From Lentiprolixibacter aurantiacus (lineage in GTDB: Bacteria; Bacteroidota; Bacteroidia; Flavobacteriales; Flavobacteriaceae), in NCBI RefSeq assembly GCF_026241225.1, contig NZ_JAPFQP010000004.1, positions 558,001-622,000 on the forward strand: a stretch of 64,000 nt of DNA. Reading direction: 5' to 3'. The position numbers were made by a program, and so were the translations under genes. A model generated the notes under the pieces. That model ran no database searches. It saw only the letters and a program-made list of their open reading frames with translations, and was not told the DNA's origin. Positions 42,710 to 50,191 of the stretch are shown here, piece after piece (positions within the stretch are counted from its first letter, which is position 1; each line of letters opens with the position of its first letter).

Positions 42710-43340
42710 TGGCATTAACCTCCTCCAGGATGCGAATTGCTTCCTCGTCGGAAACCTGGTAAAAATGCAGGTAAAACTGTCCTACTGCCCTGAAATTCAT
42801 TGGCGTGGCCAGGCATATCACCTCATCTACCTGGGGCAGGGCCTCAAGCATGTGAACCGCCTGTAACGGTGCTACGGGTATTGCCACAATTATTTTGGCC
42901 GGATGCTGTTTTGAAACTAATTGTACCGTTGCCAAAAGCGTATTCCCGGTAGCAATCCCATCATCCACAACAATAACCACCTTATCCACGAGGGGTACAG
43001 GTTTTCGCTTCTTGTAATACTGATCCTGACGCTTTCGAAGTGTTTCCCTGATGCGAGATATCTCTTCCTCAATATAAACCCTGGGAATGGTCTCTGTTTC
43101 GCTTAGTACAACACTATCAAGGCTTACCGCCCCTACCGCATATTCCCTGTGGTAGGGGTGACCTATTTTCTTGGTTAAGGCAACGTCCAGGGGAGCCTTA
43201 AGGAACCTGGCTACCTCAGCTCCTACGGGTAATCCTCCCCGGGGAATGGCCAAGACTACAATATCCTGGCCTAGAAATTCCTTCAATTGCTCCCCCAGTT
43301 GCTTTCCTGCATCGTTCCTGTTTTCATACAAATGACCCAT
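42699..43340 (-). CDS. Phosphoribosyltransferase family protein
   Basis: This 213-residue type I PRTase-fold protein has the PRPP loop VIVVDDGIATGNTLLATV and IPRGGLPVGAEVARFL near residue 35. The substrate is not evident; members with this architecture are often annotated as erythromycin-esterase-linked or Rv0571c-like PRTases. It starts 3 nt after the hydrolase gene on the same strand. In Mycobacterium Rv0571c, a DosR-regulon gene, a PRTase and a hydrolase of this type are fused. Confidence 0.85.
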   Translation of the reverse strand: MGHLYENRNDAGKQLGEQLKEFLGQDIVVLAIPRGGLPVGAEVARFLKAPLDVALTKKIGHPYHREYAVGAVSLDSVVLSETETIPRVYIEEEISRIRETLRKRQDQYYKKRKPVPLVDKVVIVVDDGIATGNTLLATVQLVSKQHPAKIIVAIPVAPLQAVHMLEALPQVDEVICLATPMNFRAVGQFYLHFYQVSDEEAIRILEEVNATNP

Positions 43341-43343
43341 TTC

Positions 43344-43988
43344 CTATTTAAAGTATTTTGTAAACCATTTGGCAGACAGGAGGGCAACTTCTTCCAATTT
43401 GCCGGGTTCTTCAAACAAATGGGAAGCCCCCTCGACTATTTCCAGCCTTTTTGTACAAGGCAATTGGTCATAGGCACGCTCATTGAGGCCTATAACCATT
43501 CGATCCCTGCTTCCTACAAGAAGCAAGGTTGGTGCTTTTACTTCTGGCAATACTTTAAGTGCCAAATCCGGCCTTCCCCCCCGGGATACCACAGCAGATA
43601 TTTCTTTGCCAAAGTAGGCGGCAGCTCCCAGGGCAGAGGCAGCTCCCGTGCTGGCTCCGAAATAGGCCACTTTAAGTGTTCTGGTTTCCTCTTTTGCTTT
43701 AATCCAGTGTGTAACAGCGATGAGTCTTTGGGTTAGCAACGGTATATCAAAACGAGTTTCGTAGTTTAGGTCTTCCTGCTCGGTTAGTAAATCGAACAAA
43801 AGGGTAGCCATGCCCTCTTCCTGCAATATTGAAGCAACATAATTGTTCCTTGAGCTCAACCTGCTGCTTCCGCTACCGTGTGAAAACAGTATAATCCCTC
43901 TGGGCTGATCCGGGATACACAGTATTCCTTTCAGGCTTACGGTACCCAGCGCAATGCTGACCGCGATTGGAGTTGTTTTTATTTTCAT
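43344..43988 (-). CDS. Dienelactone hydrolase-like alpha/beta hydrolase
   Basis: This 214-residue alpha/beta hydrolase has GIILFSHGSGSSRLSSRN near residue 30, a nucleophile elbow reading YFGASTGAASAL (Ser in GASTG), the acid region LLLVGSRDRMVIGLN and the catalytic His in VEGASHLFEEPG. The acyl substrate is unknown. It is co-transcribed with the PRTase gene and lies behind the usp gene and the small membrane gene. Confidence 0.87.
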   Translation of the reverse strand: MKIKTTPIAVSIALGTVSLKGILCIPDQPRGIILFSHGSGSSRLSSRNNYVASILQEEGMATLLFDLLTEQEDLNYETRFDIPLLTQRLIAVTHWIKAKEETRTLKVAYFGASTGAASALGAAAYFGKEISAVVSRGGRPDLALKVLPEVKAPTLLLVGSRDRMVIGLNERAYDQLPCTKRLEIVEGASHLFEEPGKLEEVALLSAKWFTKYFK

Positions 43989-43999
43989 AGTAATTTAAT

Positions 44000-44408
44000 T
44001 TATTCACAATTCTGCAATTGGGTATCACGGATAAACAACAGGGTAATACCGTAAGTAACCGCCAGGATCAACAGGTAAGCAATTATTCCTGGCACAGGGA
44101 GTAAGACCTGAACGTAAACCATTGCTACTATAGCCTGGCTCAATAAAACAATAGTCCGGGAATTCCTTGAATATTTGTTCAGAGAATTGAGGTAATGGGT
44201 TAAAAGGAGGGCAGTAAGGACACTTGAGCCTGTTTTCATGTTTATGCCTTACTAATTGCTGCAAACTCTTCTTTAGCAGGAAATGCAATACGATAAATGC
44301 AAAGAAGTTTGTTAAGAGATTGACTATCCACAGGCCATAACCCCAAAGGGCACTCCCTCCTGAAAACCAATCTTCTATCTGCATTACCAATGACCCCGAT
44401 TCTAACAT
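44000..44408 (-). pseudogene. Small membrane protein gene, apparently frameshifted
   Basis: Two overlapping minus-strand frames look like halves of one protein. Frame one (from 44408) has an N-terminal helix (WIVNLLTNFFAFIVLHFLLK) and then turns into Cys/Pro-rich, shadow-like sequence. Frame two (ATG 44239 to 44000) supplies helices such as TIVLLSQAIVAMVYVQVLLP and IIAYLLILAVTYGITLLF. Removing one A from the AAAA run near 44234-44237 would join them into about 136 residues with three helices. It may be a real frameshift, a sequencing error or two short genes. Confidence 0.5.
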
Positions 44409-44431
44409 CTTTCCATTCTCAATTGAATTTC

Positions 44432-45295
44432 TCAGGCCAATCCTGAAGCATGTTCCTTGCTCTTCGGAATACTGAGAAGCGGTAGGTTAGATTCACCTTT
44501 CATTCTTTTTACAAGGTCCCTATGCCAGATATTGGAAATCAGGTGGTGTTCTTCGCGTTCCAGCATGGCCAGTAAATCTGCATTAACTTCCCAGAGGTAA
44601 TCTGTTAAAGCCTTATAAATATCCTCTGCGAAGCGCAATTCAAATTGCATCCTGGGATAATTTACTTTTTGTGACAGCATTTCTTTAAACCATTCCATCT
44701 GGTCTTCCCCTGCATACTCATCCCTGGTAGATACGTGAAAAATCCTGATCTCAGCTCCAAAAAGGGAGGCCCAATGGGTAATATCACGGATTGCATAAAT
44801 ATCGGCCTGTTCAAATGCCGTTGCATAAACAATAGTTTCAATACTGGAAAATTCATAATGCTCCGGCAAAAGCATTACCGGAATATGAGATTTCTCAATT
44901 AACCCGGAGGCCGTGCTGCCCATAAAAAGGTCGCGCATCAGGGTGCTTCCCCTCTTGCCTGCCAGAATCATTCCTGCCCCTATTTCTTCGGCCTTTTCAA
45001 GTATACTCAGGGAAGCAATACTGTTTTCAGCAACCACCGTAATCAATTTCTTCTGATCCGGTATTTTAGCAAGGTGTTCCAGGCAAAACTCCTTTAGCCT
45101 TTCGGTATTCCTTAAAAATGCTGTTTCCTCCATTCGCGCATAGGCTATGCTAACCGTGCTTATGAATGTGGCATTGATGTCAAAAACGTGCATCACATAA
45201 AGCGGAACATCCAGTTTTTGACTAAGGTTCCATGCAAACTTGAGGGCAGGCACGGAATTAGGTGAGTAATCGGTGGCGTACAACAGGGATTTCAT
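44432..45295 (-). CDS. Universal stress protein, tandem UspA domains (fourth copy)
   Basis: From ATG 45295 the protein has 287 residues with two UspA-like domains: KSLLYATDYSPNSVPALKFA and MILAGKRGSTLMRDLFMGST in the first, IVYATAFEQADIYAIRD in the second. The ATP loop is degenerate compared with the 27-30 kb trio (G-K-R-G-S instead of G-T-Q-G-A). An outer start at 45322 lies upstream of the predicted transcription start. It leads a minus-strand unit with the small membrane gene, the hydrolase and the PRTase. Confidence 0.88.
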   Translation of the reverse strand: MKSLLYATDYSPNSVPALKFAWNLSQKLDVPLYVMHVFDINATFISTVSIAYARMEETAFLRNTERLKEFCLEHLAKIPDQKKLITVVAENSIASLSILEKAEEIGAGMILAGKRGSTLMRDLFMGSTASGLIEKSHIPVMLLPEHYEFSSIETIVYATAFEQADIYAIRDITHWASLFGAEIRIFHVSTRDEYAGEDQMEWFKEMLSQKVNYPRMQFELRFAEDIYKALTDYLWEVNADLLAMLEREEHHLISNIWHRDLVKRMKGESNLPLLSIPKSKEHASGLA

Positions 45296-45318
45296 TTGAT
45301 CTACTTTAGGATTAAGCT

Positions 45319-45361
45319 GCAAACTATTAAAAAGCCCTTCTAAATGAAATGACGGTAGTCA
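45319..45361 (-). promoter_or_regulatory. Crp/Fnr-type box and -7-like element for the usp-hydrolase-PRTase unit
   Basis: TGACGGTAGTCA (45350-45361) read on the minus strand continues into TTTCATTT; at offset 35 lies TAGTTTGC (45326-45319), four of six positions, or ATAGTTTG one base earlier. The predicted start near 45312 fits the ATG at 45295. Confidence 0.6.
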
Positions 45362-45387
45362 GTCAGGGTAGCAGCGGGCATTATACA

Positions 45388-45430
45388 TGATAATAGTCAT
45401 TTTTCCGCTTTGGCAGTTGCGCTAACTTTA
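45388..45430 (+). promoter_or_regulatory. Crp/Fnr-type box and -7 element for the ArsC/Spx-like gene
   Basis: TGATAATAGTCA (45388-45399) continues into TTTTT; at offset 35 lies TAACTTTA (45423-45430), five of six fixed -7 positions. A second box 27 nt to the left faces the divergent usp gene. Confidence 0.7.
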
Positions 45431-45484
45431 ACATTACCATAATGGATTCCCTGAATTTATGGGATATGAAACAAAATTACAGCC

Positions 45485-45850
45485 ATGGGAGAAATTGCCA
45501 CATCAGATCGTCAGATTACGCTTTATTACAATTCCGGGAGCAGAAGGGCCAAACAAACCCTTGCCTATGCCAGAGCTGAAGGACTTCCCATACAGGAGAT
45601 AGATATCCTTCAAACTCCGCTGACCGGCACCCAGATCATGGAACTGGTAGACAGGCTAGGAATTAAGGTTGCGGACCTGGTCAACCAGGACCATACCTCC
45701 TATTCTGCCAAATTCAGCAAAGCTGAATTTTCCCCGGAGGATTGGATTAAAATGATCCAGAAAAATCCGGATATAATGAAACAACCCATAGCCATCAGAG
45801 GTGAGATCACCATTCTGGTAGAGACGCCATCAGACATAATTAAAATCTGA
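45485..45850 (+). CDS. ArsC/Spx-like thioredoxin-fold protein lacking cysteine
   Basis: This 121-residue protein follows the ArsC/Spx/YffB fold: ITLYYNSGSRRAKQTLAYAR at the N-terminus, IDILQTPLTGTQIMELV, and the conserved end MIQKNPDIMKQPIAIRGE. The redox Cys expected after the first strand (N-x-x-C) is Ser19, and the protein contains no Cys at all, so it cannot work as an arsenate or disulfide reductase. A regulatory or protein-binding role, as in Spx, is possible. Followed 11 nt later by the phosphatidyltransferase gene. Confidence 0.8.
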   Translation: MGEIATSDRQITLYYNSGSRRAKQTLAYARAEGLPIQEIDILQTPLTGTQIMELVDRLGIKVADLVNQDHTSYSAKFSKAEFSPEDWIKMIQKNPDIMKQPIAIRGEITILVETPSDIIKI

Positions 45851-45861
45851 AACAGGGATAT

Positions 45862-46464
45862 ATGCGATTTTTCAGGGATTTCAATATAGCGGACTGGTTT
45901 TCCTTCTACCGCATCTTTGCAGTACCGATCCTTATTGTCTTTATCTGGCTGGGTGAACGCGAACTGTTTTCCTGGTTTATGTTGATCAGCTATTCCACCG
46001 ATGCTATTGACGGTTTTCTCGCACGTAAATTAAAGATCAGCAGTGCCCGGGGTTCCCAACTGGATTCTTATGGGGACCAGCTTACCCTGATCATCGCTTT
46101 GTTTGGGCTCCTTATTTTCGAATACGACTTTATGCGGGAGAATTTCATACTGATCCTTATCGCTTTTGTCCCCTACATCATCCAGATGCTTATCGCACTT
46201 AAGAAGTATGGCAAGGCCACTGCATTTCACACCTATCTCGCAAAATTATCGGCAATAGTCCAGGCTGCGTTTGTGCTGTGGATACTCTTTTTTGGTCCGG
46301 TATATTGGCTGTTCTACACTATGATCATTCTGGGTGTTATCGAAACGATAGAAGAAATTACCCTTATTTTTATGTACGATAATTGGGTAGAGGGCGTAAA
46401 GGGAATTTACTGGGCAAACCACGATCCGAGAAGGTTGGAAAAGTATTCGGACAAAAATGAGTAA
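45862..46464 (+). CDS. CDP-alcohol phosphatidyltransferase
   Basis: This 200-residue integral-membrane enzyme has the full signature D-x2-D-G-x2-A-R-x8-G-x3-D-x3-D in DAIDGFLARKLKISSARGSQ and LDSYGD, with about five helices. It forms phosphodiester lipids from CDP-diacylglycerol and an alcohol such as glycerol phosphate; the acceptor cannot be told. It sits between the ArsC/Spx-like gene and the GyrI-like gene (8-nt overlap) under the same Crp/Fnr-type promoter. Confidence 0.9.
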   Translation: MRFFRDFNIADWFSFYRIFAVPILIVFIWLGERELFSWFMLISYSTDAIDGFLARKLKISSARGSQLDSYGDQLTLIIALFGLLIFEYDFMRENFILILIAFVPYIIQMLIALKKYGKATAFHTYLAKLSAIVQAAFVLWILFFGPVYWLFYTMIILGVIETIEEITLIFMYDNWVEGVKGIYWANHDPRRLEKYSDKNE

Positions 46465-47065
46465 AAGAGACCTTAAAAAAGAACTCAAACCCCTGTATCA
46501 ACCCAGGGCTTCCGATGTAGTTACCGTTCATGTACCCAGTTTTAATTTCCTGATGATAGACGGCAAGGGAGATCCCAATACAGCTATTGAATACAAACAG
46601 GCCGTTGAGGCTCTTTTTTCCCTGTCCTATGCATTGAAATTTACCATAAAAAAGGGACCCCTGGGCATTGATTACGGAGTTATGCCGCTGGAAGGACTCT
46701 GGTGGGCCCATGATATGGAGAACTTTGGCAGCCTCCCCAAGGACGATTGGTTATGGACAGCCATGATCATGCAACCCGAAATGATCGATCAGGACATGGC
46801 AAATGAAGTAATTGAAACGATCAAAAAGAAAAAAGACTTGCCGGCACTGGACAAAATTCGTTTGGAATCCTTTGAAGAAGGAAGGGCCGCGCAAATAATG
46901 CATATCGGTCCTTTTTCAGAAGAAGGCCCAACTATTCAGAAGGTTCATGAGTATATTCGGGAATTGGGATTTACCAATAGGGGAAAGCACCATGAAATCT
47001 ATTTGTCTGACATTCGCCGGGCGGCTCCAGAAAAATGGAAAACTATCGTAAGGCAGCCTTATTGA
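46457..47065 (+). CDS. GyrI-like small-molecule-binding domain protein
   Basis: This 202-residue protein resembles the GyrI-like family: FNFLMIDGKGDPNTAIEYKQ, an aromatic cage region GVMPLEGLWWAHD, and the end pattern IMHIGPFSEEGPTIQKVHEY plus HHEIYLSDIRRAAPEKWKT. Stand-alone members bind or hydrolyse small hydrophobic compounds. It overlaps the phosphatidyltransferase by 8 nt. It ends 3 nt before the convergent mlaD stop. Confidence 0.85.
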   Translation: MSKRDLKKELKPLYQPRASDVVTVHVPSFNFLMIDGKGDPNTAIEYKQAVEALFSLSYALKFTIKKGPLGIDYGVMPLEGLWWAHDMENFGSLPKDDWLWTAMIMQPEMIDQDMANEVIETIKKKKDLPALDKIRLESFEEGRAAQIMHIGPFSEEGPTIQKVHEYIRELGFTNRGKHHEIYLSDIRRAAPEKWKTIVRQPY

Positions 47066-47068
47066 GCA

Positions 47069-48064
47069 TCAGGGAGAATTATTCTGTTTCGCAGCCGCTT
47101 TCCGCTCTTTTCTTTCCAGCTTCTTAAAATATCCCCTTGTGAGGAAACTGTGTTTCAAAGCTTCCATGTTCTCATTGAATTTAGCTGTTCCTTCCTCTAT
47201 ATTTTTCATAGTAGCAGAAAGCCTATTTACCAGGGTGGTATCTTGGGTAAGATAATTAAAGGCTCCGCTGCTTTGATCTAAATCTTTTACAAGGCTGTCC
47301 AGATCGCTGGTAACCGTTGCCATATTTTTACTGGATATCTCGAGGTTAACCATAATCTCCTTTACCCGTTGGCCACTCAAGGTATCAGTTAGCAATATAT
47401 TGGCAATACTTTCCTTAGCCTTTATCCCTTTCGTAAGGCTATTCAATTCTTTGAACATGATATCTGCTTCTCTGCTGGCTTTATTCAGGTTGTAGATGGT
47501 CTGCTCTAAATTATTAGCCATAACCGTATCGTTAAGCAGTCGGCCCAAAGTACCTTTTCCCTGCCTCAGGGCTGTAGTAACCTTTAGGAGGTCAGCGGTA
47601 AGTAAGGCTGCATTCTCGTTGGTAACATTAAGTGTACTAAGCATATCTTCGGCACCGATCCTGCTATAGGAAGTTATCCGGCTCCCATCCTGTACCAGAG
47701 GCGCATTGCCATTGCCAGGAATGATATTGACGATCATACTGCCCACAAGGCCGTCTGAACCAATAGTGGCAATCGCATCGGTTTTGATATGCGGATGCAT
47801 TTTCTCCTCGATAAGCATGAGGACGCGGATCAGGGTATCGTTTTCCATATCAATATCGCTAACGGTTCCAACGTTTATCCCCGCGTAGCGAACATTGTTC
47901 CCTTTTTGCAATCCGTTCACATTCTTGAAGACAGCTTCAATAGTAAAGTTCTGACCAAACATATTCTGCCTATTGCCGATCAGGTAGGAAGCGACAACAA
48001 GCAGTGCGGTCCCGAGGATCACAAAAACACCTAATTTCAATTTCTGGGCAGTAGATTTTTCCAT
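47069..48064 (-). CDS. mlaD: MlaD-family substrate-binding protein (MCE domain)
   Basis: This 331-residue protein has an N-terminal membrane anchor (LKLGVFVILGTALLVVASYL), one MCE domain (about residues 40-120; VFKNVNGLQKGNNVRYAGIN, VGTVSDIDM, TIGSDGLVGSMIVNIIPG) and a long C-terminal coiled coil ending in a basic tail. MCE proteins form hexameric rings carrying phospholipid across the periplasm. The single MCE domain fits MlaD. It ends the mlaE-mlaF-mlaD operon. Confidence 0.92.
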   Translation of the reverse strand: MEKSTAQKLKLGVFVILGTALLVVASYLIGNRQNMFGQNFTIEAVFKNVNGLQKGNNVRYAGINVGTVSDIDMENDTLIRVLMLIEEKMHPHIKTDAIATIGSDGLVGSMIVNIIPGNGNAPLVQDGSRITSYSRIGAEDMLSTLNVTNENAALLTADLLKVTTALRQGKGTLGRLLNDTVMANNLEQTIYNLNKASREADIMFKELNSLTKGIKAKESIANILLTDTLSGQRVKEIMVNLEISSKNMATVTSDLDSLVKDLDQSSGAFNYLTQDTTLVNRLSATMKNIEEGTAKFNENMEALKHSFLTRGYFKKLERKERKAAAKQNNSP

Positions 48065-48067
48065 ATC

Positions 48068-48850
48068 CTATTTCTTAAAAAATGCCTCTACCTTGGGATC
48101 CTTTGAAAGGACAAGTTCCTCATAGGTTCCCTCGGCATAATTCACCCCATCAACCAGCAGGATCATACGCTCGGAAATAACCCGGGCGCAGTCCACATCG
48201 TGGGTGATTATAAGCGATGATGTTCCATATTTCTCCTGTATGCTACGCATCAGTTCAATAATTTCCTTGGCTGTGATCGGATCCAGGCCGCTGGTGGGTT
48301 CATCGTACAAAATGATCTTGGGCCTCAGGATCAATGTCCTGGCCAAAGCCACCCTTCGTTTCATCCCACCGGAAAGTTCCTCGGGCATTAGGTCAACAGT
48401 ATGAGCGAGGCCCACACTTTCCAGGGCTTCCAGCACTAGCGGAAGGGTATCAGTTATTTCACCCAGTTTTTCACTGTGCCTGCGCATAGGAAACTCCAGG
48501 TTTTCACGCACGGTCATGGAGTCGTAAAGTGCACTTCCCTGGAAAAGGAACCCTATATCCGATCGCAATATGTCCAGCGCCTCACGGTCCAGGGTGCCGA
48601 TCTCCCTGCCCATTACGAAAATCCGACCCTTATCGGGCTTCATCAGGCCCACCAGGCATTTGATCATAACAGATTTGCCAGAGCCTGATTTACCCATTAC
48701 CACCAGGTTCTCCCCCCTGAACAATTTCATATTAAATCCATTGAGCACATGATTTTCCCCAAAACTCTTGTACAGATCTTCTATATGGATCATGACCTCC
48801 GGAGGCTCCTTAGGCTTCAATTGCGTTATATGTGAAGGGGAAGCTTTCAT
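48068..48850 (-). CDS. mlaF: ABC transporter ATP-binding protein, MlaF family (second copy)
   Basis: This 260-residue ATPase has Walker A GKSGSGKS, Q-loop FLFQGSALYD, signature LSGGMKRRVALAR, Walker B IILYDEPTSGLDP and H-loop His in LIITHDVDC. About 19 extra residues at the N-terminus precede VMIHIEDLYKSFG compared with the copy at 4.7 kb. It overlaps mlaE by 4 nt and precedes mlaD by 3 nt. Confidence 0.92.
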   Translation of the reverse strand: MKASPSHITQLKPKEPPEVMIHIEDLYKSFGENHVLNGFNMKLFRGENLVVMGKSGSGKSVMIKCLVGLMKPDKGRIFVMGREIGTLDREALDILRSDIGFLFQGSALYDSMTVRENLEFPMRRHSEKLGEITDTLPLVLEALESVGLAHTVDLMPEELSGGMKRRVALARTLILRPKIILYDEPTSGLDPITAKEIIELMRSIQEKYGTSSLIITHDVDCARVISERMILLVDGVNYAEGTYEELVLSKDPKVEAFFKK

Positions 48851-49629
48851 AGTTCATAAAAAATATCTGATATAAAAACGGCGATAAAGTCGATCACAAA
48901 CAACAGCATGGAAGTAAATACCACGGCGGTATTGGCAGCAAGGCCAACCCCGGCAGTACCCTTCTTACTGTAGTAGCCTTTAAAGCAACCCACCAGGCCA
49001 ATGGCGAACCCAAAGAAGAAAGATTTTATGGTTGCCGGGACTAAATCCCCGTATTCCAGTGCATCAAATACACGGTTAAAATAAAGCTGGAAGGAAACAT
49101 CTCCTTTGAAATTCTCGACCAGGGCAGAGCCATAAAGCGCTACGGCATCTCCAAGTATCACCAAAAGCGGGAGCATCAATGTTGTGGCAAGTATGCGGGT
49201 TACCACCAGATATTTAAAAGGGTTGGTTCCGGATACCTCCATGGCATCGATCTGTTCAGTAACCCGCATGGATCCCAGTTCGGCGCCTATACCGGAGGCA
49301 ATACGCCCTGCACAGACCAAAGCAGTAATTACGGGACCCAGTTCCCGTACGATGGAGATTCCCACCATATCGGGCATCCAGGATACGGCTCCGAATTCCA
49401 CAAGGGTGGGCCTTGACTGCAGCGTGAGTACCAGGCCAATTATAAACCCGGTAACCAGGACCAGGGTTAAAGACCGGTTGCCCATATGATAGCATTGCCT
49501 CAAAAGTTCCCTGAATTCAAAAGGGGGCTTAACCGTTTCTTTAAAGAACCGGCCTGCAAAGAGAGACAATTCGCCAATTTCCACAAAGAAATGGCGAAAT
49601 CCTGCGGATATGGGTTTTGCCGTATTCAT
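48847..49629 (-). CDS. mlaE: ABC transporter permease, MlaE family (second copy)
   Basis: This 260-residue permease has five to six helices and the MlaE signatures GRIASGIGAELGSMRVTEQI and DAMEVSGTNPFKYLVVTR. It differs clearly from the copy at 3.9 kb (which lacks the GAELGS segment), so the window holds two Mla-type systems. This one has the full E-F-D set and a Crp/Fnr-type promoter with a perfect -7 element, which suggests membrane lipid remodelling as part of the stress response. Confidence 0.92.
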   Translation of the reverse strand: MNTAKPISAGFRHFFVEIGELSLFAGRFFKETVKPPFEFRELLRQCYHMGNRSLTLVLVTGFIIGLVLTLQSRPTLVEFGAVSWMPDMVGISIVRELGPVITALVCAGRIASGIGAELGSMRVTEQIDAMEVSGTNPFKYLVVTRILATTLMLPLLVILGDAVALYGSALVENFKGDVSFQLYFNRVFDALEYGDLVPATIKSFFFGFAIGLVGCFKGYYSKKGTAGVGLAANTAVVFTSMLLFVIDFIAVFISDIFYEL

Positions 49630-49657
49630 CGATGTTTATTGAATTGCAGGGCAATTT

Positions 49658-49700
49658 CAAAGGTATCGAATCGGTTACGGGAACTAAATGACTTAGATCA
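49658..49700 (-). promoter_or_regulatory. Crp/Fnr-type box and -7 element for the mlaE-F-D operon
   Basis: TGACTTAGATCA (49689-49700) on the minus strand is followed at offset 35 by TACCTTTG (49665-49658), a full match to TAnnTTTG. The predicted start is about 25 nt before the mlaE ATG. Confidence 0.77.
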
Positions 49701-49711
49701 TGCCAAAAGAA

Positions 49712-49754
49712 TGACTTATGTCATTTTATTCCCCGGTCAAACCCCCTAGATTTA
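49712..49754 (+). promoter_or_regulatory. Crp/Fnr-type box and -7 element for the hypothetical/AI-2E gene pair
   Basis: TGACTTATGTCA (49712-49723) continues into TTTTA; at offset 35 lies TAGATTTA (49747-49754), five of six fixed positions. It is 11 nt from the neighbouring box that faces mlaE. Confidence 0.72.
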
Positions 49755-49777
49755 TCCTATGTCTAACGATTTACAAC

Positions 49778-50173
49778 ATGAATATTATGGAAACCAAACC
49801 CATCTTCAACGAGGATATTCACTTCGAGCATCAACAGTGGGAAAGAGAGCTCGATTTTTATGATGATGAAATCAAAATTTTCAAAAACCGCCTGGCTGAA
49901 ATTCTGCATAAAAGCCAGGACAGGGAATTTCTGGTAGAGCTGGACCACTTCGAAAACCGCTTCCGCATACACCACTCCAAGATCGAAGCCTTCAGGCAGC
50001 GTATACGTGCTCATGAAATGAATATATCCAGACAATACCAGGCAGGAGAGAACAGTATGGACCACGTTATGTATGATTACCATGTGGACTTCAGGGAACA
50101 AATGCAGACAGAACGAGAAATGTATAACGACCTTAAAAAGGAATTTTTCGATTTCATGACAAAGAACAACTAA
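49778..50173 (+). CDS. Hypothetical protein, helical
   Basis: From ATG 49778 this is 131 residues, Glu- and His-rich and largely helical (REFLVELDHFENRFRIHHSK; HEMNISRQYQAGENSMDHVM), probably a coiled-coil or four-helix bundle. No signal peptide, membrane helix or family motif is recognised. An alternative start is 49787. It precedes the AI-2E family transporter by 18 nt and shares its Crp/Fnr-type promoter. Confidence 0.7.
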   Translation: MNIMETKPIFNEDIHFEHQQWERELDFYDDEIKIFKNRLAEILHKSQDREFLVELDHFENRFRIHHSKIEAFRQRIRAHEMNISRQYQAGENSMDHVMYDYHVDFREQMQTEREMYNDLKKEFFDFMTKNN

Positions 50174-50191
50174 GTCTATTTTAAATCCATC

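Noticed and set aside
44432-45322. Start of the fourth usp gene at 45322
   Set aside because: The -7 element lies at 45319-45326 and the conserved domain starts at the ATG 45295.
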